This document shows, piece by piece, positions 32,341 through 44,833 of a DNA stretch of 64,000 nt. Position numbers and translations under genes: made by a program. The notes below the pieces were generated by a model. The model had not been told where the DNA came from. It searched no databases and saw nothing but the letters and a program-made list of their open reading frames with translations. Every line of letters begins with the position of its first letter. Positions within the stretch are counted from its first letter, which is position 1. Source of the stretch: Viola odorata (lineage: Eukaryota > Streptophyta > Magnoliopsida > Malpighiales > Violaceae); the NCBI GenBank assembly GCA_963691705.1, contig OY829537.1, positions 38,257,514 through 38,321,513 of the forward strand. The letters run 5' to 3'.

Positions 32341-33700
32341 TTCCAGATGAAATCTAAGTGAATGCTGTCGGCCAGTATGTCCAGGCTCCTTACGGTCAAA
32401 ACTACAATCAAGGCTGGAAATAGCAAAATCCAGGATGGGTTCCAAACCCTCAGCCGTTGGGACCTAGCCATCAACAACACCAACATAATCTGTATGGAAA
32501 TCATCCTCCCCCTCTCAATAAGCAGAACTTCAGACCTCGACCCACGTATAATCAGAATCAGTATCAACGTCAGCCTCCTCAGGATCAGACTTTTGTCGTG
32601 CCCCCGAATACAGAATTGCCTCAGAACCCCGAACAACAGAAGGAAATCGAGGATCTTAAAATGCACGTGAGTACCTTGATGGCAGAGATGAAGGAAGTAA
32701 AGAATCAAGGGAGATTTCCACCCCAAACTGAAACCAATCCAAAACACAATGTCTATGCAGTAACTCTGCGAAGTGGAACGACCTTGACACCTCCTGCATA
32801 TCCTGCCTATGATATCAAAAACTCCCCCGAGTCTGAACTCAAGCCGAAACCCAGGGTGAAGAGCCCAAAAGTGCCCAGATTCGTCGAAGTCATGGAAGAC
32901 AGAATCCGCTCCCCTAGAGGTCCACCAAGGAGTGACCCCAATCCACCCGAATTCACCCAGGAGTACATTCACAAGATTCTCGAGCCCCCATTTCCCCAAA
33001 GGCTGGTTAAGTCCAAGAAGGAAAAGAAGGACCACAATATCTTCGACATGTTTAGTAAAGTGGTTGTCAACATCCCTCTTCTCCAAGCAGTAAAGAATAT
33101 TCCTCGCTACGTCAAATTCCTGAAACAGTTGTGCACCAACAAGAGTAAATTGGAGGAAGTTAGCAAGATCAGTGTAGGAGTTAACGCTTTTGCCCACATC
33201 CAGAGAAAGATTCCCCCAAAATGCAAAGACTAAGGAATGTTCATCATTCCATGCAGAATTGGTACAGTCGACATCGAGAAAGCTATGTGTGATTTGGGGG
33301 CAGGAATTAATGTCATGCCCTTGATCATCTATAACAGTCTTGGTCTCGAACCTCTCCAACCGACCAACCTTGCCATTTAGCTTGTTGATCGCTCTATCAT
33401 CAATCCTGAGGGGACCATCAAAGATGTTTTGGTCCAAGTGGATGAATTCTTATTCCTAGTGGATTTCTATGTCATTGCGATGGAAAATGAGGATTCTACC
33501 AAGTCTACTGATGTTCTTCTAGGCCGCCTATTTCTGGCTACCGCCCGAGCAAAGAAAGATGTTCACGATGCAACCATCTCCCTCGAGTTCGATGGGGAGA
33601 TCATCAAATTCAATATGCTACAAGCCATGCGATACCCCTCCGAATTTTCCAGTGTTAACTATATTGATATTATTGATCCTTCTATAGAGGAACTTACTGA
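32341..33700 (+). pseudogene. Athila gag-pol linker and aspartic protease, interrupted
   Basis: A Gln/Pro/Asn-rich linker leads to the conserved KVVVNIPLLQAVKNIPRYVK segment. Then comes the protease with the active-site motif CDLGAGINVMPL near 33290, followed by DVLVQVDEFLFLVDFYV and LLGRLFLATA. A TAA at 33231-33233 and a TAG near 33379 break the frame. Confidence 0.85.
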
Positions 33701-35420
33701 ACTTCATTCTACTGACCCTTTACAATTTGCCCTTGACAGGAGTCTGACACCAACTCTTCTAGATGTCGTGGCCTCGACACTTTCCACACCACCTGAATTA
33801 CATTCCGTCGTGGCTACCTTAGAAGAATGCACTATTGTCCAGTATGAGCCCCCAATGGTGTCTCCCAACTGCCCAGACCATGTTAAGTTGTTTCCATCTA
33901 TTGATCAGGCTCCAACCCTCAATCTGAAGCCACTGCCTTCCCATTTGAAGTATGCTTATCTAGGCCCCAATGACTCTCTGCCCGTCATCATCTCCAACAA
34001 GCTCAACAATCCTGAAGAGTCTGAGATGATTTCCTTACTAAAGGAATTCAGACAAGCCATAGGCTGGACAATTGAAGATATCAAGGGCTTGTCCCTAGCA
34101 CTATGTACTCATCACATTCACCTAGAGGACTCAAGCAAAACCATCCGTCAGCCTCAGCGCAGGTTGAATCCACCTATGATGGAGGTGGTCAGGAAAGAAG
34201 TACTGAAGTTGCTAAATCTCGGGGTCATATATCCTATCTCTGACAGCCCATGGGTCAGTCCTATATAGGTCGTGCCCAAGAAAACTGGCATTACTATCAC
34301 CATTGGGCAAGATGGCGAATCAATTCCTACTAGAATCTAGAATGGGTAGCGTGTGTGTATTGACTACCGCCGCTTGAATGTTGCGACCAGGAAAGATCAC
34401 TTTCCTCTTCCCTTCATCGATCAAATGCTGGAACGACTCGCGGGCAAGACCCACTATTGCTGTCTAGATGGTTACTCCGGTTTCCCTCAGATCTCAGTTG
34501 CCCCCGAAGACCAGGAAAAGACCACCTTCACGTGCCCTTTTGGCACCTTTGCTTATAGGCGTATGCCCTTCGGCTTGTGTAATTCCCCCGCCACTTTTCA
34601 GCGCTGCATAGTGAGCATTTTCTCCGAACTGGTTGAAAATGGGATTGAGGTCTTTATGGATGACTTCACCATATATGGGAATTCTTTTCCCGAGTGCATG
34701 GGTAAATTGAAGAAGTGTTTAGAGCGCTGCATAGAGACCAATCTTGTCCTAAATTTCAAAAAATGCCACTTCATGGTGGATCAAGCCCTCGTTCTGGGTC
34801 ATATCGTCTCGGTCAAGGGAATCGAAGTCGACAAGGCCAAGATTGAGGTGATTGAATCCTTACCCTATCCAGCATGTGTTCGCGATGTGCAATCTTTTCT
34901 AGGGCACGCCAGTTTCTACATACGATTTATCAAGGACTTCTCCAAAATCGCCCAACCTATGTGCCGACTGCTCCAGAAGGAAGTCACCTTTAATTTTGAT
35001 GAGAATTGCAAAGCTGCCTTTGAACTTCTAAAAAACAAGCTTATCTCAGCTCCGATCATTCATGCCCCCAATTGGTCCTTACCTTTCGAGGTCATGTGCG
35101 ATGCTAGCAATCAAGCGCTAGGTGTCGTTTTGGGTCAAAAGAAGGACAAGGAAACCTATGTCATCTACTATACTTCCAAGTTATTAGATCCAGCCCAGCA
35201 TAACTACACAACCACAGAAAAAGAACTCTTAGCCGTGGTGTATGCCCTTGACAAGGTCAGACAGTACCTCTTGGGTACTCACGTTCTTGTATACTCAGAT
35301 CATGCAGCCCTTAGATGCTTGTTGACAAAGGTTGATGCCAAACCTCGCCTCATTCGTTAGAGCTTATTGCTACAGGAATTTAACATCTTGATCAAGGATA
35401 AGGCAGGAAAGAAAATCTTG
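33700..35420 (+). pseudogene. Athila reverse transcriptase and RNase H, interrupted
   Basis: The RT begins with the KEVLKLLNLGVIYPISDSPW finger region. After stops near 34267 and 34340 it continues with CIDYRRLNVATRKDHFPLPF, FAYRRMPFGLCNSPATFQR and the active site FMDDF (the usual Y is F). RNase H follows with MCDASNQALGVVLGQ, TTEKELLAVVYA and YSDHAAL, all three acidic catalytic positions present. The frame ends at a stop at 35358-35360. Confidence 0.9.
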
Positions 35421-36819
35421 TGGCAGATCATCTAAGCAGACTTCCAGCCCAAGAAGACAATTCACTTGTGCCCATTCGCGATACCTTTCCAGACGAACAA
35501 TTGTGTCTTGCCCACGCTGTCCAGTTTCCATGGTTTTCAGACATTGTGAATTTTTGTGCCACTGGTACCTACCCCGCAGATGCTTCCCCCTCAGAATGCA
35601 GTAGAATCAGAAGGCAAGCAAATATTACATTTGGGATAGCCCATATTTATAGAAGCATTGCTCAGATCAGATCATATGCCGTTGTGTAACCATGGATGAG
35701 GTGCCCTCGATCCTAAAATTCTGTCATTCTGAAGGAGGACATTTTGCGGCCAAGAAAACTGCCCTCAAGGTCTTAGAAGCCGGTCTTTACTGGCCCACTA
35801 TTTTCAAGGATAGCTACATGTATTGTGCATCGTGCCCTCAATGCCAAGCCATGGGTAACATTGGGGCCAGGAACCAAATGCCTCTGACCAGTATCATTGT
35901 GTGTGAGATTTTTGATATCTGGGGTATAGATTTCATGGGTCCGTTCCCCAATTCCTTCGGAAATGTCTACATCCTTCTCGCCGTTGATTATGTCTCAAAA
36001 TGGGTCGAGGCCAAGGCAACTCGAACAGATGACTCCAAGGTGGTAGTAAATTTCCTATGCACCCATATCTTCAATAGGTTTGGTACGCCTCGAACCCTCA
36101 TAAGTGATCGAGGTACCCACTTCTGCAACCGTGTCATGACCTCGCTTCTGGCCAAATGTGGAGTCCATCACAGAACATCTACAACCTATCATCCTCAAAC
36201 AAATGACCAAGCCGAAGTGTCAAACCGTGAGATTAAGGTCATTCTAGAGAAGACAGTCAACCAATCCCGCAAGGATTGGAGTCTGAAGTTAGACGATGCC
36301 TTATGGGCCTATCGAACAGCTTTCAAGACCCCGATTGGTATGACACCCTACCGAATCGTGTATGGCAAGCCATGCCATCTCCTAGTTGAGATAGAACACA
36401 AGGCTTTTTGGGCCATCAGGAAAGTGAACACGGATCTAGGGCAGGCTGACCAGAACAGATGCTTACAGATCCAGGAGCTCGAGGAGTTACGAGACGATGC
36501 TTATGAAAATGCCTTGCTCTACAAGGGGAAGACCAAAGCTCATCATGACAGGCACCTTCGTCCCAAAACATTTTCCATTGGACAGAAAGTTTTGTTGTAC
36601 AACTCACATTTGCGTCTGTTTGCAGGAAAGCTAAAGTCAAAATGGTCTGGACCTTTCGTGGTCATGACAGTTTTTGACCATGGTGCAATCGAGATTCAGA
36701 ATGCAGATACAGGAACAATTTTTAAAGTGAACGGTCACAGGTTGAACCCCTTCTACAAAGGATTCAAGCCCTCGACCGTGGAAGAAATGATGGTGGAACC
36801 TCCACCTGTCGAGACCTAG
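35420..36819 (+). pseudogene. Athila integrase, frameshifted near its start
   Basis: An ADHLSRL junction and a PWFSDIVNF spacer lie at 35420-35660. A frameshift near 35665 separates them from the main frame (35692-36819). That frame holds the H-H-C-C zinc finger (CHSEGGHF...CPQCQ) and the D,D,E core ([16 protein letters not shown], and the E in [11 protein letters not shown]). The C-terminal part includes [18 protein letters not shown]. The core itself is uninterrupted. Confidence 0.9.
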
Positions 36820-37398
36820 ATTGCTGGAACACGTCGAGGCCTTGACGAGTAAACAAGCCATGCTGGAGGCATTCCAAATGTCGTTCCACTCTTTTCTAGT
36901 CCCTTTATCTCTTTTATCTAGTTATTTAATTTCAGAACTGTTTACCCTTTCTATTTTATGTTATTTTCCCTTTATTAGTTAAGATTTCTTTTCCTTATTT
37001 TTATCCCCTGATCTCTCTCCTTTCCCTTTCCCCAATGATTTTATTTTCTTCCAATTATTATCTTTCCACTTATTCCCTCATTTTGTCTTTATCTTCCCTA
37101 ACTACTCTCCCTTTTTAAATTTCAAAAAGGCAGGCGGTTGGGATACGCAAGCCCATGCTCTCTCTATCCTAGTTCCAAGATGCCAAATCATAAAAGGAGA
37201 CAAAAGGTGGCCCTAATTAATTCACTGTCAGACGCCAGTCGCTTTTGCAGCACGCTCCCCCTCGTCTTTTCTCCTTCTCTCTTCTAGCTATCACCCACAT
37301 CTCCCTCACAAACACCCAAAACACTTCACCACTGACCCATCACCATCAGCAATACAAACAACACACTCTCTCTCTCAAATCCTCTCTCATCCTTCCCC
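36820..37398. other. Athila spacer between pol and the third ORF
   Basis: T-rich non-coding sequence, then CT-rich sequence (ctctctctctc near 37360) just before the ATG at 37399. It could act as a leader for a spliced or separate message; no splice sites were confirmed. Confidence 0.5.
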
Positions 37399-39150
37399 AT
37401 GACTATCAAGCAGGTAGCTCATAAGCGCGAGGTCCCAGACCTTGAACCATCATCCTTATCCACTCGCGACTCCATTCTCAAATCTCCAAGCCCAGGCCTC
37501 GAAGTCAAAAAACCACCATCTCTAGAAATCCCTCCGACCGTCGAAACCGTTCCACACTCCGACGCTGCTAACCAGTCGGACGGCGAGCTAGAGATTACCA
37601 GCTCTCTTCCAGCGACCTCCATAATGACTAGATCCGGTCGGGTTTCCAGGAAACCACCGAGCTCCACCACCACGCCCAAAAAGCCAAAGCTTGAAAAACC
37701 CTCTCCTGCGGCCAAAAAGAAGCTCACGGTGGAAGAGGCCATGAAGGACATCTGAGCATGAGGAAGAAACTCCTGCCGGAGTGGAGGAGGAAGAAGTCGA
37801 ACAGACCGCCGCTAGCGAAGAAGAAGGGTCTGGTGAAAACGACGCCATGGAAGAAGAGGAGGAAGTAGATTTAGAGAAAGAGAAGGATGAGAAGGAGAGA
37901 GCTGAGAAAGAAGCAGCTCTAAAAGTAGAAGCTGAAAAGAAAGCCAAGGAAAAGGAGGCCGCGATGAAGAAAGCAGCTGTCAAAGGAAAATCCAAAGCTC
38001 CAGCCAGTGCGGAGCTGCCAGCTGAGCCAGAAACGCCAGCAGATAGGAAGAGGAAGACCACATCTTCCTCAAAGGTCCAGAGCAAGCTGACAACATCGAA
38101 GAAAGCACATCGTGGGTAAGACGACGATTCAGACATCGAGGGCTCGACACAAGTGCCTGCCTCTACCCCGCGAGCGTCTTCCATCCAGGTTGTCTCTGAC
38201 CTCTCTAAGCCCCATGCTTGGTTGTCCTTTAATGATAAGCCCTCGCTTGATAAGTTGCATGCTATGAACTCCAAAGGCGTTAGCCCGTGTGTGCGTCTGG
38301 ATTTGGAATTTTTAAGTAAGATGGGACTCGAATCTCGAGTCCGAGATCTCGTAGGCAACATTGGTTGGGAGCCCCTATTCTTTCATGAGCACCCGACCTA
38401 TGTCAAGCCCTCGCTTGAGTTGTTCACTACATTTTGGGTAGCTTCGGACCATTTTAGGCTTAAGGGAAAATCTGGACCGAACCTTTCTTCCCATGAATTG
38501 ATTAATTTTCACTTAGCGAACAAATGGTTCAAACTTTCACTAAATGAGTTCAATTGCATGCTCAACTTTGTCACTCCTGATGGTTTAAAATCCAATGCTT
38601 ATAAGAATGCCCGTACTATGATCCCTCCTATATTTGATGTTGACGTGGCTTGTTGAGAGCTAATTGAGAACCCTAGTGCTAAATTCAACCCTAAATTCTC
38701 CAAAGCGCATGAAATTATAGATCCTACCCTTAGAATTTTGCATCGTTTTCTTGCCCTTAATTTTGCTACTAGATTTGGCTCTTCAGGCCAGTTATCTTTG
38801 CAAGAACTTTTTCTTCTTTGGTGCATGAAAAGTAAGCGTAGGGTGAATTTAGAATTTTGGGTTGCTGCTGCCATTATTCATGTTCAAAATGGTTCTCGAG
38901 GCCCCATTTTAGGATCTCTTATTTCTCTCCTTGCTATGAATCTGCATCATATTGATTTGAACTCTTCTGGCCTTAATGAGCCACTTGCATTTAAAGATCT
39001 AGACTCCCGCACCCTAGATAGGATGGGGCATTTATGTATCTCACATGGTATTTTGAGGTTTTCCATAGGAAGTACGCCCTCGACAGATAAGGTCTTTGGC
39101 ACCAAGCATGGAGGCAACTTCAGATATCCAGACCCTTCGAGGTCCTGACT
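37399..39150 (+). pseudogene. Athila third ORF (env-position / ATHILA ORF-1-like), interrupted
   Basis: An N-terminal Ser/Pro-rich part is followed by a Glu/Lys-rich coiled stretch (EKERAEKEAALKVEAEKKAK). Then comes a conserved globular part (FFHEHPTYVKPSLELFTTFW, FHLANKWFKLSLNEFNCML, RFLALNFATRFGSSGQLS). This resembles the putative plant transposon/Athila ORF found downstream of pol. Stops lie near 37753, 38117 and 38653, and there is a frameshift around 37755. No clear signal peptide or transmembrane segment is visible, so a true envelope function is not supported. Confidence 0.7.
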
Positions 39151-40351
39151 CCCTAATGCCCCTCATTCCCAAGCAGAAGATTCAAATCATGCCCCCGATG
39201 CCAATCAAGCGAGCAAGCCATCTGACTCATCCTCCCAGGCGCTTCTCAGAATCGAGCGACTATGCCAGGCCATGCTCAGGGAACTTCAGGCTTTGACGGC
39301 TGAAGTGGCCAGGAGCAAGCTCCCACCCCAGTGACCCACCTGAACAATTTATCTTTCATGCCCTCGAGGAGGGCCAAAAATTTTTTTACCTGCTTTATTT
39401 TATTTCCTTATACTTATTTTAATTTTCGTAGCACTTTTTGTGTTTGTCCTTCACGCATTGAGGACAATGCGAAGCCTAAGTGTGGGGAGGGATTTATGTT
39501 GCATTTGTCTTGCGTGTGTGACTGCATGTTTTTATTTCCGCTGTTTGCATGACTGTGTGTTTTTGTAAAATTTCTCGGATTTTAAATTTTTGCTAAATTC
39601 TCCCACTGCCTAGTTTTTAAAACCTCTATGAATGGACACACACTGTTGATCATTTTCACACAAGTATGAACCGTCAGCATCTTGTCTAGACCTAGGTGTT
39701 CTCATTTTTGCCTGCTGAACCTTATATCCATATGCCTAGACACCAGCAATCACAAAAGCACCCTGTGAGCACTTGAGCTTCCATGCCTATTTCTTTTCTT
39801 GAGTGATTAGGATGCTTTAGCTAGGCACTGGTTGAACTTGCATGATATCCCTGGGTATAGGCACTATTAGACATGGGAAAGCTTCGATTTGACGGGAAAA
39901 CTTCGCATTAATGTCTTTTTCTTTCTTCTCTCCCTCTTCTCTTTTCATGCCCCTAACATTCCCCTTCTATTCATATTCTTTCTTGACCATTCGTCTCTTT
40001 TCTTGATCTTTTTCCTTGGTAGGTGAGGTAGCGATTATTGAGGGTAACGTCGAGGGCTAGACATCCGAAGGACGTGCAGAAAAGTTCAAGTGTGGGGAAG
40101 CAGAGAAAAACTAAAGACTTCAGATCGAAAAACAGAAAGAAAAGATCTAGGGCAAGAAAAATCAAAACTTCTTGAGCCCTAGACCATTCAAAAGCCCTCA
40201 GAAATTTCAAGTGTGGGGAAGCCGAAGAAGTCACCATCGATGCTGGAAGCAGATTAAGGGCAAGCGCCAAATGAGAAATCAAACGTTTCATGCCCCGAAA
40301 AAATCAAGAGCTTGTAATTGGTTCTTGCCCCCTCTTTTATTATTATCTTCT

Positions 40352-40425
<74 letters not shown>

Positions 40426-41105
40426 TTCGGAATAAAATGAGGGGGACAATACGCGAACAAGAGAATATCCACATCCAAAGCCGCAACAAGAAGAGTTTCC
40501 TGCCCTCGAAGAAGAAGACCTCCGTCTAGCCCCCGAATCGCTATCGTGCCCTCGATGAAAGCTATCTTGCCACTTCGCCCTTTTTCCTAAGCCAAGGAAT
40601 CCATCCAGGTTCTATGTGGTTCTTTCTTTTCCTTCCTTCTTTTCTCCCTTTATTTCTCTTTTGTTCCTCTCCTACTTCTCTCCTCTACATTTCTAGCTCA
40701 CTCAACCCTTTTTCTTTCTTTTTGTTGATGTGTTGTTCTTTCCAATTGATGATTGCCCATGCATGTGTACTAGTACTCGGATTGATATGCAAGTTTGACT
40801 TTGTGTTGTGCTCTATGCATTTAGTTTTGAGCGGTAAATACTTAGCCTTACTTGCGAGAGTGAGTATAAACACATATCTGGTGAGGATTGCTGGTTGAGG
40901 GCCTGATATGGGAAAGTTTGATCTTAGGGGTTATTATCCCTCTGGTTTGATGCAGGTGTCGTCTAGGTGAGAATGAGTTTGTGCGAAGTCTAGCTCAGTG
41001 CCGGTTTGTGTTTGTGTGTTGGTTGATTGTGTTTGTCTGTTTCTTGAGGTGATTTTCATTTTTGAGAATGCTCGAGGGTGAGCATTAGGGCAGTGTGGGG
41101 ATATT
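39151..41105. other. Athila 3' untranslated region and polypurine tract
   Basis: Non-coding, with AAGTGTGGGGA-type motifs at about 39478, 40088 and 40207 and a final CAGTGTGGGGATATT immediately before the 3' LTR (polypurine tract ~41090-41105). CCCTCGA/TCGAGGG words recur throughout the element. Confidence 0.7.
40354..40425. repeat. (AT)n microsatellite
   Basis: About 70 bp of uninterrupted AT dinucleotides inside the Athila 3' region. It makes an artificial Ile-Tyr frame on both strands. Confidence 0.95.
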
Positions 41106-42715
41106 TGATCGCATATTTTTTTTTTGTAGATTTTTCCCTCTTATTTCGGCCTTTTCGAGGGCATGATACTTCTGATTTGCCCCTTTTCCCCATCTTTTTG
41201 TAGATCAGTGCCTAAAGGGAGAAAAGAGCGAAAACGAGCATTTTTGGAAGGATTTATGGAGTTTTGTAGATCGAGGCCTAGAAGAGCAGAAGTCATCGAG
41301 CCCGCGACGCTAACCAGAATAGTGAGCAGTCTTGTGCCCTCGACTTACCTGCATCAGATCAAAGATCAAGAGCCAAAGAAAGGAATCCCCAAGGACTCGC
41401 AAGGAATCCCAAGCGTTTCTAGAAGGTGTCAGGCACTTCTAGAAGATTCCAGAATATCCTCTGCCAAGGGTGTGTCCCCCCTGTGTGCTGATGCCCTCCC
41501 AAGCACTGACACCCTCTCTCCTTTAACTGTATTTTGTCCCTTAGCTAGTTTTTAGTCTATATAAGCTTAGCTTTAGGGTTTTTGTAAAAGGGGGGCCTGA
41601 CCTAAGACATTAAAAACATCACTCTTTCTTTTACCCTAATTTTAAGGGATCTTATTCTCTTGATATTTGGAGTAGCCGCCAGTTTTGTAAAGGAGCATGC
41701 TTTTCTCCTTTGATTAATTAAATCATCTATCGGTTTCTTCTAATCTCTTTCTTTACCTTTTATTGCATGCTTATTATTATCTACTGTTCATATTTTGTTA
41801 TGAGTAGCTAAATCTCATCTTCTTAGTAAAGGGTGTTTCAAGGGTTGTAAGGTTCGGTTAGGAGGCCTAATGCATGCTTAATATATTCTCTTGTCGCATT
41901 CAATTGTTTATCGTTTTAATCCCATGCTCATTTAGAACTGTTGAGGGCCTAATCAACTGTCAATATTTCTGCATGAGTAATGTCATTCTCTTGGTTATAA
42001 CTGACGTGAATCCTTGAGTTAGAGTAGACACCTAGTGGAGACATCGCGAGAGGTCTTTCGTCTAGGGGTAAATGATTGTTTAGGTTGTGTGATGCGAGCT
42101 TGACAAACTGAGATGTCACGCCCTAGATTTGTCTTGCCTCCACTTCATGGGCGTTTTGAGTAGTGCCTCTCTGCATTCGTGCTTGGGAGGACGGTGAAAC
42201 GTCAAGGCCACCTCATATGTGGAAACGGGGGGTGGCTTCTACCTACGAAGGTGAGTATGGGGCCTACGTGGAAACATGTCTCCTATAGCAGGTCTGTGCA
42301 TGAGTTTGGAATATTTTTGTGCCCATGATTAACTGACCTAGAATGCAACCCGCGAACACCTTTTGCTAAGATTTCTTCTCATCGTATTAATATCTCTTTT
42401 ACTGCTTTCATTGTTTTCGTGCCTCCGAATTGCATTTCTTTTCTTGCCCTCGATTGTGTTTTACTTTCATGACCTGGATAATTACTTTAACTTTCTGTCT
42501 TGTTAGCTACTACATCTGCGTTGATTAGTTCGTTAATCAACATAAACCCCCCCAGTGTTACCTGTTCGTATTCTGTTGCATTTGTTCCCTGTCATACATC
42601 TAAATTAACTTGTTATTCCTTTAATCTCTGCAGTTCGACCCTATCTTGCCCTTTACGCATTTATTTGTGCATCTAGGCATCAGGAAAAATATTAAGTATA
42701 TTTGAGTGACGATCA
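41106..42715 (+). repeat. Athila 3' LTR
   Basis: 1610 bp, collinear with 29600-31210, with TATA box near 41562. It is followed directly by truncated family-B LTR sequence at 42716. Confidence 0.9.
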
Positions 42716-44117
42716 TGGTAACATGGTCGAACACAGGGACTAAGGGTAGACGCTCAACTCAGAGTATGACTAGGAACACCAAATCGAATAAGTAACAAAA
42801 ATTGGGGGTTTTTAAAAGAGTTATTTGATTAATCTATAAATTAAATAAACTAAAACAAAATGAGAGAATGTGAAATCAGTAAGGAAAGATCCTAGCAAAG
42901 GTATGTATTCGGTTGCATCTCGGTCAGTCGGTCATCGGTGCAATGATGTTCTACTCCTAGGTCATAGGTGTGCTATAGGGACCAGGTATACTTAGGTCCC
43001 CTGCCTTCCTTCGTAAGAGAAGTTCCCCCAAGATACGCTTATGGGGTAACCTTGACGGCCCGTCGTCCTCCAAGGTATGCTTATGGAGACAATACTTAGA
43101 CGCCCATTAAGAAAAGGAAAGACATACCTAGGGCGAGACACTCAGTACGCTCGAGGCACTACCCTAATCGGTTGCTTGCCTTAGTCAGATTGAACCGGCC
43201 GACCCGATGACTCCGACCTAGTCGTCTACTTTACCCTGCAGTCTCACGTTAGTTATTACTACAAGGATGACTATAATCACCTAGGATTAATTAAGAGTTG
43301 GTCAGGCTTCTAATCATTCCTAGGTAAATATAAAAGAAAATGACAAATAAGTGAATACAACTATGGAGCTTATTAAGTATATTTTTGACCTCACAACTGA
43401 CCTAAGAAGCCTTCGACTAACCTTTGCTAAGAAGGATGAGCTTAGCCGCTCATGCTAATAATAAAACAGATAAAATAAATAAATAGTACTCCCTCTGGAC
43501 CATATTAATTGACTTCCTGAAATAGTAACATTCAGTAAAGTAAACACTAAAAAGTCAAATAAAGTGTACAGTAACATTCCGTAGAAAAATGACGATTATT
43601 GCGGTCCGGAGGGAGTATAAAAGAAAGGAAGAAGATGATGGAATTAATTTCTACTCAATACTAGACGGAGCTAAAGCTCCGGGATTATTACAAAGCTGGA
43701 AAAAGTCTGAGCCGCCGCCTCAAGGAGGAGGAGAGGAAGAAGAGATCCCCGAAGAAGATGAAGAAACCCTAAAAGTTCTAATATATATAGTAAATAAAAA
43801 TAAAGTCCTAAGTCTAATAGAACTAAGTTTTCCATAATTACGCCTTTGCAGAGCTGGAAACACGGAAGGGAAGTAGGAAAATCTATCGTATTTATTAGAT
43901 TTCCTTTTCCGATAATTTCCTTTTTTGTTGCCGGATCCTCAGCGAGGCCTCAACGCTCAGCATCCGTCAAAATCTAGTCGAAAGTGTGCATTTCTGTGAT
44001 TTTTCTTCTCTAAGTCCAAATCTGTAAAAAGGAAGGAAACAAACGCAAATCAGTAGTATCAAGATCAAAAGTGGACTAGAAAAAGAGATAAAAATATGCA
44101 TAAAATACACACTATCA
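42716..44117 (-). mobile_element. Truncated family-B LTR (inverted)
   Basis: It is homologous to 13701-15223 but lacks roughly the first 80 bases in plus orientation, being cut by the junction with the Athila element. The right end ...ATAAAATACACACTATCA is the intact LTR terminus. A Stowaway MITE is inserted at 43489-43615. Confidence 0.8.
43489..43615. mobile_element. Stowaway-type MITE inside the family-B LTR
   Basis: CTCCCTCTGGACC at the left and GGTCCGGAGGGAG at the right form the inverted ends. TA flanks it at 43487-43488 and 43616-43617. It is 127 bp, and the two MITEs in this window differ internally. Confidence 0.85.
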
Positions 44118-44833
44118 ATGATCCAACAAATACAAACTAAGCCTATAAAATAAAGCACTTACTTAATCAAGTGAAGCAAGACTCTTTGAATAAGAGAAAA
44201 CTTTAGCTTTCCTTGAGAGAGTTTTGAAAAGATGAATACAACTTTAGGGTTTGCTTTCTTAAGACTCCAAAGAGATGGAAACTTGGTATTTATAAGCAAG
44301 GAGTAATTTATGTCCTTTTAACACAATGGGGGCAAAAGGAAATTCAAAATCGGCTACAAGACAAGAAGGAAAGGTCTAGGGTGGTGTACTGTTGATAAGG
44401 TTCGGGCACGCATTCAAGGGCTGAAAACTTAAAAATTCAAGATACAATGGATATCCCAAGAACACTTTAAACATTCAACACAAATATAGCCGAAACTTCA
44501 AATAACATTAATGGATCTAGTTCTTCAAGGATGGAACAACAAAATGAAAACAAGAACAAGAAGGTAACTTACAAACCCCAAGCTAGACTCTCTTAGAGCT
44601 CATCTAAGACAACCTAGTCAAAAGCTTACAATCTATACGACAATGTTCGACCACTCTAGAGTGTATCTAGAACAACTCGAATAATTGAAATAGAAAGGAG
44701 AAGATGAACCTAAATAATCCAATCTCCTAAGTTGGATTACCTAAGGCTGGACGTGGCTCTTGAGAGAGAGATAAAATCAAATGTTCAATTGAAAAGCAAA
44801 AGCTAATATAAGGCTATCTCTAAGTATATATAC
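44118..44833. other. Flank of the Ogre-like array, probably older LTR-like sequence
   Basis: The sequence continues at 60219 after removal of the array (TATAC repeated on both sides). Read on the minus strand it resembles an LTR leader, but no ends were found. No gene is visible. Confidence 0.4.

Larger units (their letters stand above)
29600..42715 (+). mobile_element. Athila-type Ty3/gypsy retrotransposon, degenerate, 13.1 kb
   Basis: Two near-identical LTRs (29600-31210 and 41106-42715; TGATCGC...GTGACGATCA) enclose a tRNA-Asp primer-binding site, gag, protease, RT, RNase H and integrase in gypsy order. A further ORF in the env position follows, then a long 3' region with AAGTGTGGGG motifs. 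Every coding domain carries stops or frameshifts, so it cannot move by itself. The flanking 5-mers differ (CAAGA on the left, TGGTA on the right). The right LTR abuts a truncated family-B LTR, the missing end of which is not on the left side. Confidence 0.9.

Noticed and set aside
32238..33437. A 399-codon open frame on the minus strand
   Set aside because: It lies antisense to the Athila gag-pol linker and protease, which show clear family motifs on the plus strand; the antisense product has none.
37588..38361. A 257-codon Ser/Phe-rich open frame on the minus strand
   Set aside because: It is the mirror of the Glu/Lys-rich coiled part of the third Athila ORF; low complexity keeps the opposite strand open.
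40172..40529. Open frames with Ile-Tyr runs
   Set aside because: They are translations of the (AT)n microsatellite in non-coding Athila sequence.
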